Below, piece after piece: positions 1-4,852 of a DNA stretch of 8,092 nt (the stretch's first letter is position 1; every line of letters starts with the position of its first letter). A program made the translations under genes and the position numbers. The DNA is from Halobacteriales archaeon QS_9_67_15 (GTDB lineage Archaea > Halobacteriota > Halobacteria > Halobacteriales > Haloarculaceae): the NCBI GenBank assembly GCA_003023165.1, contig PXSD01000071.1:1-8092 (forward strand). Direction: 5' to 3'. The notes beneath the pieces were generated by a model that was not told where the DNA came from, made no database searches, and worked only from the letters and a program-made list of their open reading frames with translations.

Positions 1-535
1 ACTCCGGGAGCACATGCTTGCGAGCGAGGTTGATCAGCTTGGTCGCCTTCTGCTTCTGGTATTCCTTGTCGGTCTGTACGTCATCTTCGTCCGCCTCCTC
101 ATCAGGAAGAACCGGGACGAACGCCTCAGAGATAACGTCGTGTTCGACAGCGGCTTGCCCGATGCCTTCAGCAGCGGCCTCGATGACCTCCTGTGTGTCG
201 TCGCTGAAATTGCACCAGGCATAGGAAAGGTCCTGCTGTGACGAGGCCGCATTGAGGCTATTTATATCAAATTCGACACTCTTGATCAGGTTCGAGCGGG
301 TACTGAGTTGGTCAGCGAACTCGTTTTGGGAAAATCCTCGAATCCGCATGAAGAGATGTGCTTTGACCATCTCTTCCGTTTCGAAATCTACCTTGGACTG
401 GTCGCGCTCGTCAGTCAAGGAGTCAACGGGTATTGAAAGCTGGTTGATAACGTCCCACAGGTGGTCCTCGTGCTGGTAGAGCGACTCTGCGTGCACAACG
501 ATGGACTCAGCGACTGCGGGATCGTCACGTACCAC
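1..535 (-). CDS. Transposase-like protein, N-terminal part (runs off left edge)
   Basis: An uninterrupted minus-strand frame runs from a GTG at 535 to the window edge, giving about 178 residues. An in-frame TAA lies two codons upstream of the GTG, and AGGAG at 549-545 sits nine bases before it, so this start is well supported. The product begins MVRDDPAVAESIVVHAE. Residues about 57-80 contain FSQNEFADQL, and an acidic stretch DEEADEDD is followed by a basic, helical segment ending ARKHVLPE. From memory, this order (helical N-terminus, an xSQNExADxL segment, an acidic linker, then the approach to a DDE catalytic domain) resembles a group of haloarchaeal transposases. The catalytic domain would lie outside the window and no DDE residue can be seen, so the insertion-sequence family cannot be named. 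GC is lower than in the right half of the window. It could instead be an unrelated DNA-binding protein. Confidence 0.6.
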   Translation of the reverse strand, partial: MVRDDPAVAESIVVHAESLYQHEDHLWDVINQLSIPVDSLTDERDQSKVDFETEEMVKAHLFMRIRGFSQNEFADQLSTRSNLIKSVEFDINSLNAASSQQDLSYAWCNFSDDTQEVIEAAAEGIGQAAVEHDVISEAFVPVLPDEEADEDDVQTDKEYQKQKATKLINLARKHVLPE

Positions 536-721
536 GAGCGGTTACTCCTAGTGACCCGCCTTGTCAGCGATCTGTGGCGTGCTTCGAACTGTCCGAGACA
601 TGGGCTGGTATGAGACAAACCGAAGTAGTTCAGTTCGAACCATATTCAATGGGTGTTGCTTCCGAATCGTTCCACTACATACTACGAAAGCGGAGGTTTT
701 GAAGGGTGTAGAATGGCGAAA

Positions 722-751
722 CGAAACTCTGGACGTTTTCCGAAACTCTGG
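722..751. repeat. 11-base direct repeat CGAAACTCTGG, two copies
   Basis: CGAAACTCTGG occurs at 722-732 and again at 741-751, 19 bases apart start to start, or nearly two helical turns. An inverted partner of part of the second copy, AGAGTT (766-771) against AACTCT (745-750), lies just downstream. The spacing would suit two regulator dimers on one face of the DNA, but the repeat could equally be a remnant of the insertion-sequence end. Confidence 0.5.
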
Positions 752-768
752 TTCGAGTCGCTCTTAGA

Positions 769-799
769 GTTCAATCTAAACTGCTGATTTAGATCGAAC
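769..799. promoter_or_regulatory. Operator-like inverted repeat before the winged-helix gene
   Basis: GTTCAATCTAAA (769-780) and TTTAGATCGAAC (788-799) are inverted copies with one mismatch in 12 positions, separated by the 7-base spacer CTGCTGA. The element ends 40 bases before the GTG of the winged-helix gene. The AT-rich half-site TTTAGA could serve as its TATA element, which would place an operator over the promoter. Autoregulation by the downstream regulator is an inference. Confidence 0.55.
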
Positions 800-839
800 C
801 ACATGATTCATGGTAGCACTGGTACAAACGAGGTGAATA

Positions 840-1303
840 GTGGCTGATCGCAATGATTCAGGGGGAGAGGCGGGTGCATCATCCCCCGATGAGTTCGATG
901 AAAGCGAGATAGACCAGCTTGGAGAGTTCCTCTCGAAGAAAGGTGGAGTGATGCTATTAGCCGAGCTGCAGGCCGAACCGAAGCGATTCGTAGTGCTACG
1001 GGAAGCCCTGAAAATCAGTTTAGCAACGATACGGAACCGGCTCAAAGACGCTAGAGAACTCGGATTAGTGTCTGACGACCCCGTATATAATGACAGGGTC
1101 AGAAGTGCCATCCGCTGACCGCGAAAGGACAGGTCATCGCGGATGAATTGCAGTTGACAGACCTCGCTCGGATTCAAAAGCAGATTTGGAAATTAGAAGC
1201 CGAATTCGAAGACCGTCTTGAGGAGTTCGAGACGACACTCACGCAGAAAACGACGGAACTGAACGATGAGTTCCAACGTGAGTTGACAAGGAGATACAGC
1301 TAG
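840..1303 (+). pseudogene. Winged-helix regulator with C-terminal coiled coil, frameshifted
   Basis: The start is the GTG at 840, preceded by the strong Shine-Dalgarno GAGGTG at 830-835. Frame 1 gives 92 residues. After an acidic N-terminus, residues about 35-77 (from GGVMLLAELQAEPKRF to DARELGLVSDD) look like a winged helix-turn-helix. This frame stops at TGA 1116-1118. From about 1095 a second frame continues the family pattern with LTAKGQVIADEL, the usual last wing strand and helix of such regulators, then a highly charged helical segment of about 45 residues (LARIQKQIWKLEAEFEDRL onward) ending at TAG 1301-1303. Adding one base to the GGG at about 1095-1097 restores a single protein of about 154 residues, with RGQKCHPLTAKG across the join. 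This is therefore either a decayed gene, a sequencing error in a G run, or, less likely, recoding. As written, only a truncated DNA-binding domain would be made, without the probable dimerising helix. Its target is unknown; the palindromes just upstream are candidates. Confidence 0.7.
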
Positions 1304-1310
1304 CAGGCCG

Positions 1311-1346
1311 TTTTTCCGATGAATAAATCGATTCTGGTGTATTTTT
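1311..1346 (+). terminator. Possible T-run terminators after the regulator gene
   Basis: Two five-base T runs (1311-1315 and 1342-1346) follow the regulator's TAG at 1301-1303 in an otherwise gene-free 92-base gap before the kinase gene. Archaeal transcription commonly ends at such T runs without a hairpin, and I see no stable hairpin here. The kinase promoter should lie in the same gap, but I cannot point to a convincing TATA element. Confidence 0.3.
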
Positions 1347-1395
1347 CAAGAACATGTTTCACGTTGGATAGAGATGAATCGGCTGCTCAGTACCC

Positions 1396-2427
1396 ATGCT
1401 AACATATCGACGGCCAGGAAAAGCGACTTGGTTTCGGGGTTCGACAGCGGATCCAATGGAGGACGCTAATCATCCCCGTGATCCACCGGACGACATCGTA
1501 ACGGCTGCGTTCCCCAACAAGAACGTGCGCGTCGTTCAGCGACTGAATGGTCGAGCGACCAACGGCGTCTACGAACTTGTGACAGACCGCGCTCGGATAA
1601 TCCTGAAGACGACCAACCGGGCGGGCTGGCGTCTCGACAAAGAGGCGGCAATCCTCCGGAAATTGGCACCCGTCAGGGGGATTCCGGTTCCCGGTGTGAT
1701 CGACTGCGGGACAGTGGGGGACACGTCCTACCTCGCCATAGAATTTTGCGAAGGAACCGTGGCCGCCGATGTCACGAACGAGGGCGCTCGCGCGTTACTC
1801 AGAGCCCTTGGTCGGCTGGTAGCTATCGTACATAATGCCGTTGGATTTTCGCAGGCCGGCAACCCCGTTGCCGACGACGGCAGCATCCGTGTGGACGGCC
1901 CCGGTGATTGGGTGGGTACACTGGAAGAGTTACTCGACGCTGAGACCCAAATCCTCCGTAACACTCCATTCGAGTCGGCGGCTAATCGCGCCAAGTCGCT
2001 TCTTGCCGACCACACCAGTACGGTCGAGGATCCGTCAACGATCCGGCTCCTACACACGGACCTCAACCCGGAGAACGTGTTCGTCGACAGTGAGGGGGAA
2101 GTCTCTTGCGTGATCGATTGGGAGTACGCTACCGCAGGTGATCCCGTTTGGGACGTGACTTCGGCCGAGCAGACCTGGTTTTACGAGGGACCATTTACCT
2201 CCGCCGACCGGGATGCCCTCTTGGAGGGGTACCGCGCGGTCCGGAAGCTACCCGCGGGGTACAAGCGGCGGCGACCCCTCTACCTGGCGTTTCTTTCTGT
2301 GGGGAAAATGGTGGGGCTGGCGGGAGGATCCGAGGCAGATCAGGGGGACGTGAATGCATCGTCCGAACGGATTCAGCAGCTCCACCGTCAGTTTGAGTGC
2401 CGGATCGACGCCATCGCGGACCGGTGA
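1396..2427 (+). CDS. Phosphotransferase (APH-fold) family kinase
   Basis: The product is a soluble kinase-like protein of 343 residues from the ATG at 1396. An alternative ATG at 1456 (product MEDANHPRD) would trim 20 residues of uncertain value and may be the true start; neither has a clear Shine-Dalgarno. The fold's landmarks are present in order: a nucleotide-loop-like segment near residues 50-60 (RLNGRATNGVYEL), a candidate beta-3 lysine K71 in IILKT, a helix-C-like acidic residue E83, a hinge-like AIEFCEG (114-120), the catalytic loop HTDLNPENV with H220, D222 and N227, and the metal-binding IDWEYATAGDP with D241. This is the APH superfamily, which phosphorylates small alcohols or amino sugars. 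Members include antibiotic kinases as well as metabolic kinases, and the sequence does not reveal the substrate. It should not be read as a resistance gene. It lies in the lower-GC block, and its 3' end is overlapped on the other strand by the extended PIN frame. Confidence 0.85.
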   Translation: MLTYRRPGKATWFRGSTADPMEDANHPRDPPDDIVTAAFPNKNVRVVQRLNGRATNGVYELVTDRARIILKTTNRAGWRLDKEAAILRKLAPVRGIPVPGVIDCGTVGDTSYLAIEFCEGTVAADVTNEGARALLRALGRLVAIVHNAVGFSQAGNPVADDGSIRVDGPGDWVGTLEELLDAETQILRNTPFESAANRAKSLLADHTSTVEDPSTIRLLHTDLNPENVFVDSEGEVSCVIDWEYATAGDPVWDVTSAEQTWFYEGPFTSADRDALLEGYRAVRKLPAGYKRRRPLYLAFLSVGKMVGLAGGSEADQGDVNASSERIQQLHRQFECRIDAIADR

Positions 2428-3022
2428 TCAGTGCCCTGTATTGAACGATACCTGTACTACCTACAGGAATACTGGCCCACGCGTTCTTGACGACTTCGTA
2501 TCCCGTCCACCCTTCCGTCCGAATCATCTCGCCTGACGCCTCACAGAACTTTGCCTTCGAAATGAGCTCGTTATTGAAAAGAACGTAGAGCAGATACGGC
2601 GGTCCGACAACGTCAACATCGTATCCGTGGTCGTCAACCAGTCGCCTGATCGACCGGCGTGCAGGTCCATCGAGCAGCGATACGACCTGATACGAGTCAC
2701 CGTGTTCGGAAAGCTCCTGCTTCAGCGATTCCTCACCCGCGTCCGGTCCGTGTGGCCGGGGAACGACAGTCACGCACGACCACGACGAGGAATCGTCGTC
2801 CAGGTGATCGAGCACGCGCTGGCTGCCTCGTTTCAGATACTGTTCGCGGCTTCCCTCCGGCGCGTACGTGTTCGCATTAACATGGTTCTGGAGTTCGTGC
2901 TTGCAGACGTTCGTGGTCGTGAGAGCGAGCGACTCCGCCAGTACTTCCCACTGGTCGGTGTTCGCAACGGCAATCAGGGAACTCGTATCGGCCAGGAGCG
3001 GGTGGCGAGGATCACTCGCCAT
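2195..3022 (-). CDS. PIN-domain nuclease, probable toxin, with antisense C-terminal tail
   Basis: The start is the ATG at 3022, which overlaps the last 11 bases of the antitoxin gene (shared bases 3012-3022), so translation is probably coupled. The first about 190 residues fit a PIN-like metal-dependent RNase: LLADTSSLI (D12), the helix VCKHEL (E43), DAGEESLKQ (D94, E97), and a strand SLLDG (D118) followed by ARRSIRRL and VVGPPYLLYVL. The spacing of the four acidic positions agrees with a VapC-type active site. A further segment EGWTGYEVVKNAW follows. No stop occurs there. The frame continues to a stop at 2195-2197, giving 275 residues, and the last about 77 residues (Arg/Pro/Gly-rich) are the antisense of the kinase gene. 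That tail looks like read-through after loss of the native 3' end rather than a domain. The function would be RNA cleavage held in check by the upstream partner; the RNA target is unknown. Confidence 0.7.
   Translation of the reverse strand: MASDPRHPLLADTSSLIAVANTDQWEVLAESLALTTTNVCKHELQNHVNANTYAPEGSREQYLKRGSQRVLDHLDDDSSSWSCVTVVPRPHGPDAGEESLKQELSEHGDSYQVVSLLDGPARRSIRRLVDDHGYDVDVVGPPYLLYVLFNNELISKAKFCEASGEMIRTEGWTGYEVVKNAWASIPVGSTGIVQYRALITGPRWRRSGTQTDGGAAESVRTMHSRPPDLPRILPPAPPFSPQKETPGRGVAAACTPRVASGPRGTPPRGHPGRRR
2451..2467. other. Short hairpin between the convergent kinase and PIN genes
   Basis: CCTGTA (2451-2456) and TACAGG (2462-2467) pair around a 5-base loop, 24 bases after the kinase stop. 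It could mark the end of the kinase transcript, but the stem is only 6 bp and no T run follows, so this is weak. Confidence 0.25.
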
Positions 3023-3338
3023 CGCTATCAGCGAGGAATGTCGAGGTGTCTCGTTCCATTGCCGACTCGAATGCGTCTTTCTCCGCTTCCATCTGGTCGA
3101 TTTTCTCACCGAGGAGAACCCGAGCCACGTCTTCATCGATCTCACCACGGCTGTATCGCTCGTAGACTGCGATCTCGTCTTGTTCGTCCAGAGACCGGCG
3201 GAGCATCTCAATTAACCCGGTACGGGCAAGCTCGCTCACATTGACGCCGCCGATATGAATCTCATCAAGGAGCTCCGCAGCCTCTTTTTCGGCCCCGGCA
3301 CGGAACTGAATCGTTTTATCGTAGTTTGAACCGCTCAT
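3012..3338 (-). CDS. Ribbon-helix-helix-type antitoxin, partner of the PIN protein
   Basis: This gene encodes 108 residues from the ATG at 3338 and is very acidic overall. Residues about 7-14 (DKTIQFRA) form a likely beta strand. Two helices follow, about 16-27 and about 33-50 (NVSELARTGLIEMLRRSL), the arrangement of a ribbon-helix-helix DNA-binding domain that dimerises through the strand. The segment YERYSRGEIDEDVARVLLG (59-77) recalls the C-terminal part of UPF0175-type antitoxins, although the usual helix-turn-helix sequence after it is replaced by a charged helix. The acidic C-terminus is the likely toxin-binding part. Gene order (antitoxin first, 11-base overlap into the toxin) and size are typical of VapBC-like modules. 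The gene starts close to a TATA-like element, so the mRNA is probably leaderless, and the protein probably represses its own promoter as such antitoxins do. Family assignment is by pattern only. Confidence 0.65.
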   Translation of the reverse strand: MSGSNYDKTIQFRAGAEKEAAELLDEIHIGGVNVSELARTGLIEMLRRSLDEQDEIAVYERYSRGEIDEDVARVLLGEKIDQMEAEKDAFESAMERDTSTFLADSDGE

Positions 3339-3361
3339 AGAGAAGCGTTCGCCGCGCAGGG

Positions 3362-3371
3362 AATTATATGT
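3362..3371 (-). promoter_or_regulatory. TATA-like element of the toxin-antitoxin operon (leaderless)
   Basis: Read on the minus strand, this is the AT-rich ACATATAATT, centred about 29 bases before the ATG at 3338. In haloarchaea a TATA box lies about 26-28 bases before the transcription start, so the transcript should begin at or next to the start codon. No Shine-Dalgarno is present, which agrees with a leaderless mRNA. Confidence 0.55.
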
Positions 3372-3679
3372 TATGACGTGTAAAGACTTGTCAGTACATC
3401 TCTCTTCGGTGTCTCAGTCACGCGAGTTTCATCCCAATTTGTGACCGCCGTTGATCCCCTATACAGTATTACAGTATCTGACTAATGAGGGGCCTTGACC
3501 GGGTTATTGGCTTCTCAGAGCCTGTGATGACTCAGATATTGTTAGCGGATTGGTGGTTTGTAAGTTTCTACATTCGGAACGTGTGGAGCCGAACCGTCGC
3601 CATTCGATATAGCGGAATAGGATATATCGGCTGGTCCGGGCGAGACCCAGTCCGGGTCGAAATCAGCAGTGTTCGCGGT
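3372..3679. other. Gene-free stretch at the composition boundary, with an inverted repeat
   Basis: I see no supportable gene in these 308 bases. A plus-strand frame starting at 3485 crosses it but becomes an antisense shadow of the next gene after about 3680. The stretch contains a tandem pair of ACAGTAT (3463-3469, 3471-3477) and an inverted repeat CGATATA (3605-3611) / TATATCG (3623-3629) with an 11-base spacer. Just after that the base composition shifts from mixed to strongly GC-rich, so this is the probable junction between the accessory block and the chromosome. The inverted repeat may also mark the end of the minus-strand DUF7521-like transcript. Confidence 0.45.
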
Positions 3680-3994
3680 TCAAGCGACGGAGCTGGTCAA
3701 CTCCGACGGTTCGGTGGGTTCGCTCGCGTACAGGGAGCAGGTGAGGACGGCGAATCCGGTGGCCGTGAAGACGCTCCGGACGTCGACGGCGACGACGAGA
3801 CGGAGTGCGAACACTCTGTGCAACACCCCGCCGAGAATCGCGCCGACGGTCACGAGACCGATCCCGAACGCGAGGGCCCGGGGTGCGGGGTCGGCCGTTC
3901 GTCGATACGCCCGCCACGACAGTCCGCTCAGCACCGCGCCGAACAACAGCGTCGCGCCCTTGGTCAGTGCGAGGACGAATGTCGTTAGAAGCAC
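3680..3994 (-). CDS. Small three-helix membrane protein, DUF7521-like
   Basis: This encodes 104 residues from a GTG at 3994. Three hydrophobic stretches are evident, at about 2-24, 39-60 and 69-90, separated by short basic or charged turns, with RAYRRT (28-33) after the first. The pattern (short first helix, xAYRRT, RALAFGIGLVTVGAILGGVL, then FTATGFAVLTCSLY) matches my recollection of the haloarchaeal DUF7521 family, small integral membrane proteins of unknown function. Such genes often accompany an ArsR-like winged-helix regulator; none is adjacent here. The last 15 residues are polar and probably cytoplasmic or exposed. No Shine-Dalgarno is seen before the GTG. A weak TATA-like CTATTACG on the minus strand (4038-4031) would give a short leader. 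The gene is divergent from the PHP gene and belongs to the GC-rich block. Confidence 0.65.
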   Translation of the reverse strand: MLLTTFVLALTKGATLLFGAVLSGLSWRAYRRTADPAPRALAFGIGLVTVGAILGGVLHRVFALRLVVAVDVRSVFTATGFAVLTCSLYASEPTEPSELTSSVA

Positions 3995-4130
3995 GGGGGG
4001 TCACTCAATACCTGCCGGTTCCAGTGGGGGCGTAATAGACCGCGAGTCGTGTTGGCACGTGACGGAAACGACGGCGAAGACGTTCGGGGCGTCTTATCCG
4101 GAGTACAGCGAGGTAGACTCGCTCGGACCG

Positions 4131-4144
4131 AGTCGCTTTTGCCG
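4131..4144 (+). promoter_or_regulatory. Candidate promoter of the PHP-AsnB transcript
   Basis: An isolated T run in a GC-rich setting (GCTTTTG, 4135-4141) is centred about 27 bases before the GTG at 4166. This is the expected distance for a leaderless archaeal mRNA starting at that codon, and it supports choosing 4166 over earlier in-frame starts. The rest of the 171-base divergent gap (3995-4165) shows nothing else convincing. Confidence 0.4.
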
Positions 4145-4165
4145 GGACCCGCGCAACAGTCGGCC

Positions 4166-4852
4166 GTGCTATCGGTCGAACTCCACGCGCACTCCGCGGC
4201 CTCCTACGACGGTCGCGACTCCGTGGACATGCTACTCGAGCGCGCGGCCGAGGTCGGACTCGACGCGCTGGCGGTCACCGACCACGACGAGATCTCGGGC
4301 GGACTCGAAGTCGCCGAGCGCGCCGCCGAGTACGGGCTCGTCGGCATCCCGGGCGTCGAGGTGTCCAGCGCCGCCGGCCACGTCCTCGGGCTGAACGTGA
4401 CCGAAAGGATCGACCCGGGTCTCCCGTTCGCCGAGACGGTCGAGCGCATCCGCGACCTGGGCGGTATCGCCGTCGTCCCTCACCCGTTCCAGGAGATGCG
4501 CAGCGGCGTCCTCGCGAACATCTCCAGGAGCGAACTGCTGGCTGTCGACGCCCTCGAGGTGTACAACTCGCGGCTCGTCACCGGGTACTCGAACCGGCAG
4601 GCCCGGCGGTTCGCCGAGCGCAACGGGATGCCGATCACCGCCGGCAGCGACGCCCACGTCAGCGACATGGTCGGACGAGCGGTGACGCTCGTCGACACGG
4701 ACGACCGGACGGCCGGCGGGATCTGCGAGGCCGTCGCCGACGGACGGACGACCCTGCAGACCCGGCGAACGCCGTGGCTCGTGAGTTTCCGACAGGCCGT
4801 CGGGAACACGCGCCGCCGAGTCAGACTCGCGCTCGAGGGGTTGCTCCGATGA
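4166..4852 (+). CDS. PHP-domain metal-dependent phosphoesterase
   Basis: This encodes 228 residues starting at the GTG at 4166 (product MLSVELHAHSAAS). The frame is open back to 4049, but the extra 39 residues are low-complexity and precede the usual family start, so I place the start at 4166. All PHP metal-site motifs are present: HAHS (H7, H9), D15, VTDHDE (D39, H40), GVEVS (E65), H72, VVPHPF (H106) and GSDAHV (D162, H164). These ligands normally hold two or three metal ions that hydrolyse phosphate esters; relatives act on nucleotides such as 3',5'-bisphosphates or RNA ends, and some on histidinol phosphate. The closest general type is the short PHP phosphoesterase of the YciV/TrpH class, but the substrate cannot be read from the sequence. 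The C-terminus is basic (GNTRRRVRLALEGLLR). Its stop overlaps the next gene's ATG in ATGA, indicating coupled translation and a linked function. Confidence 0.88.
   Translation: MLSVELHAHSAASYDGRDSVDMLLERAAEVGLDALAVTDHDEISGGLEVAERAAEYGLVGIPGVEVSSAAGHVLGLNVTERIDPGLPFAETVERIRDLGGIAVVPHPFQEMRSGVLANISRSELLAVDALEVYNSRLVTGYSNRQARRFAERNGMPITAGSDAHVSDMVGRAVTLVDTDDRTAGGICEAVADGRTTLQTRRTPWLVSFRQAVGNTRRRVRLALEGLLR

Larger units (their letters stand above)
536..839. promoter_or_regulatory. Gene-free divergent promoter region with several palindromes
   Basis: This 304-base stretch separates the minus-strand transposase-like gene from the plus-strand winged-helix gene. I see no convincing gene in it. It contains an 11-base direct repeat (722-732 and 741-751), a 9-base palindrome CTCTTAGAG (761-769), a near-perfect inverted repeat (769-799), and an 11-base palindrome CATGATTCATG (802-812). 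All four lie on the side nearest the winged-helix gene. The end of the insertion sequence, if there is one, should also fall here, but its terminal repeat cannot be identified because the other end is outside the window. Confidence 0.55.

Noticed and set aside
750..761. GGTTCGAGTC, resembling a tRNA T-arm
   Set aside because: The flanking bases do not form the 5-bp T stem and no acceptor, D or anticodon arm can be folded around it.
561..767. Plus-strand open frame of 68 codons between the transposase-like gene and the regulator
   Set aside because: No ribosome site or recognisable pattern, and it runs through the repeats of a regulatory region.
2627..3244. Plus-strand open frame of about 205 codons opposite the PIN and antitoxin genes
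   Set aside because: The minus strand shows PIN and RHH motifs plus a promoter at the right distance, while this frame has no recognisable features.
3485..3988. Plus-strand open frame of 167 codons across the composition boundary
   Set aside because: Only the first about 60 codons are not antisense to the membrane-protein gene, and they show no domain, promoter or Shine-Dalgarno.
4049..4165. 39-codon N-terminal extension of the PHP protein
   Set aside because: The extension lacks similarity to the PHP start, and the GTG at 4166 has a TATA-like element at the leaderless distance and gives the usual family N-terminus just before HAHS.
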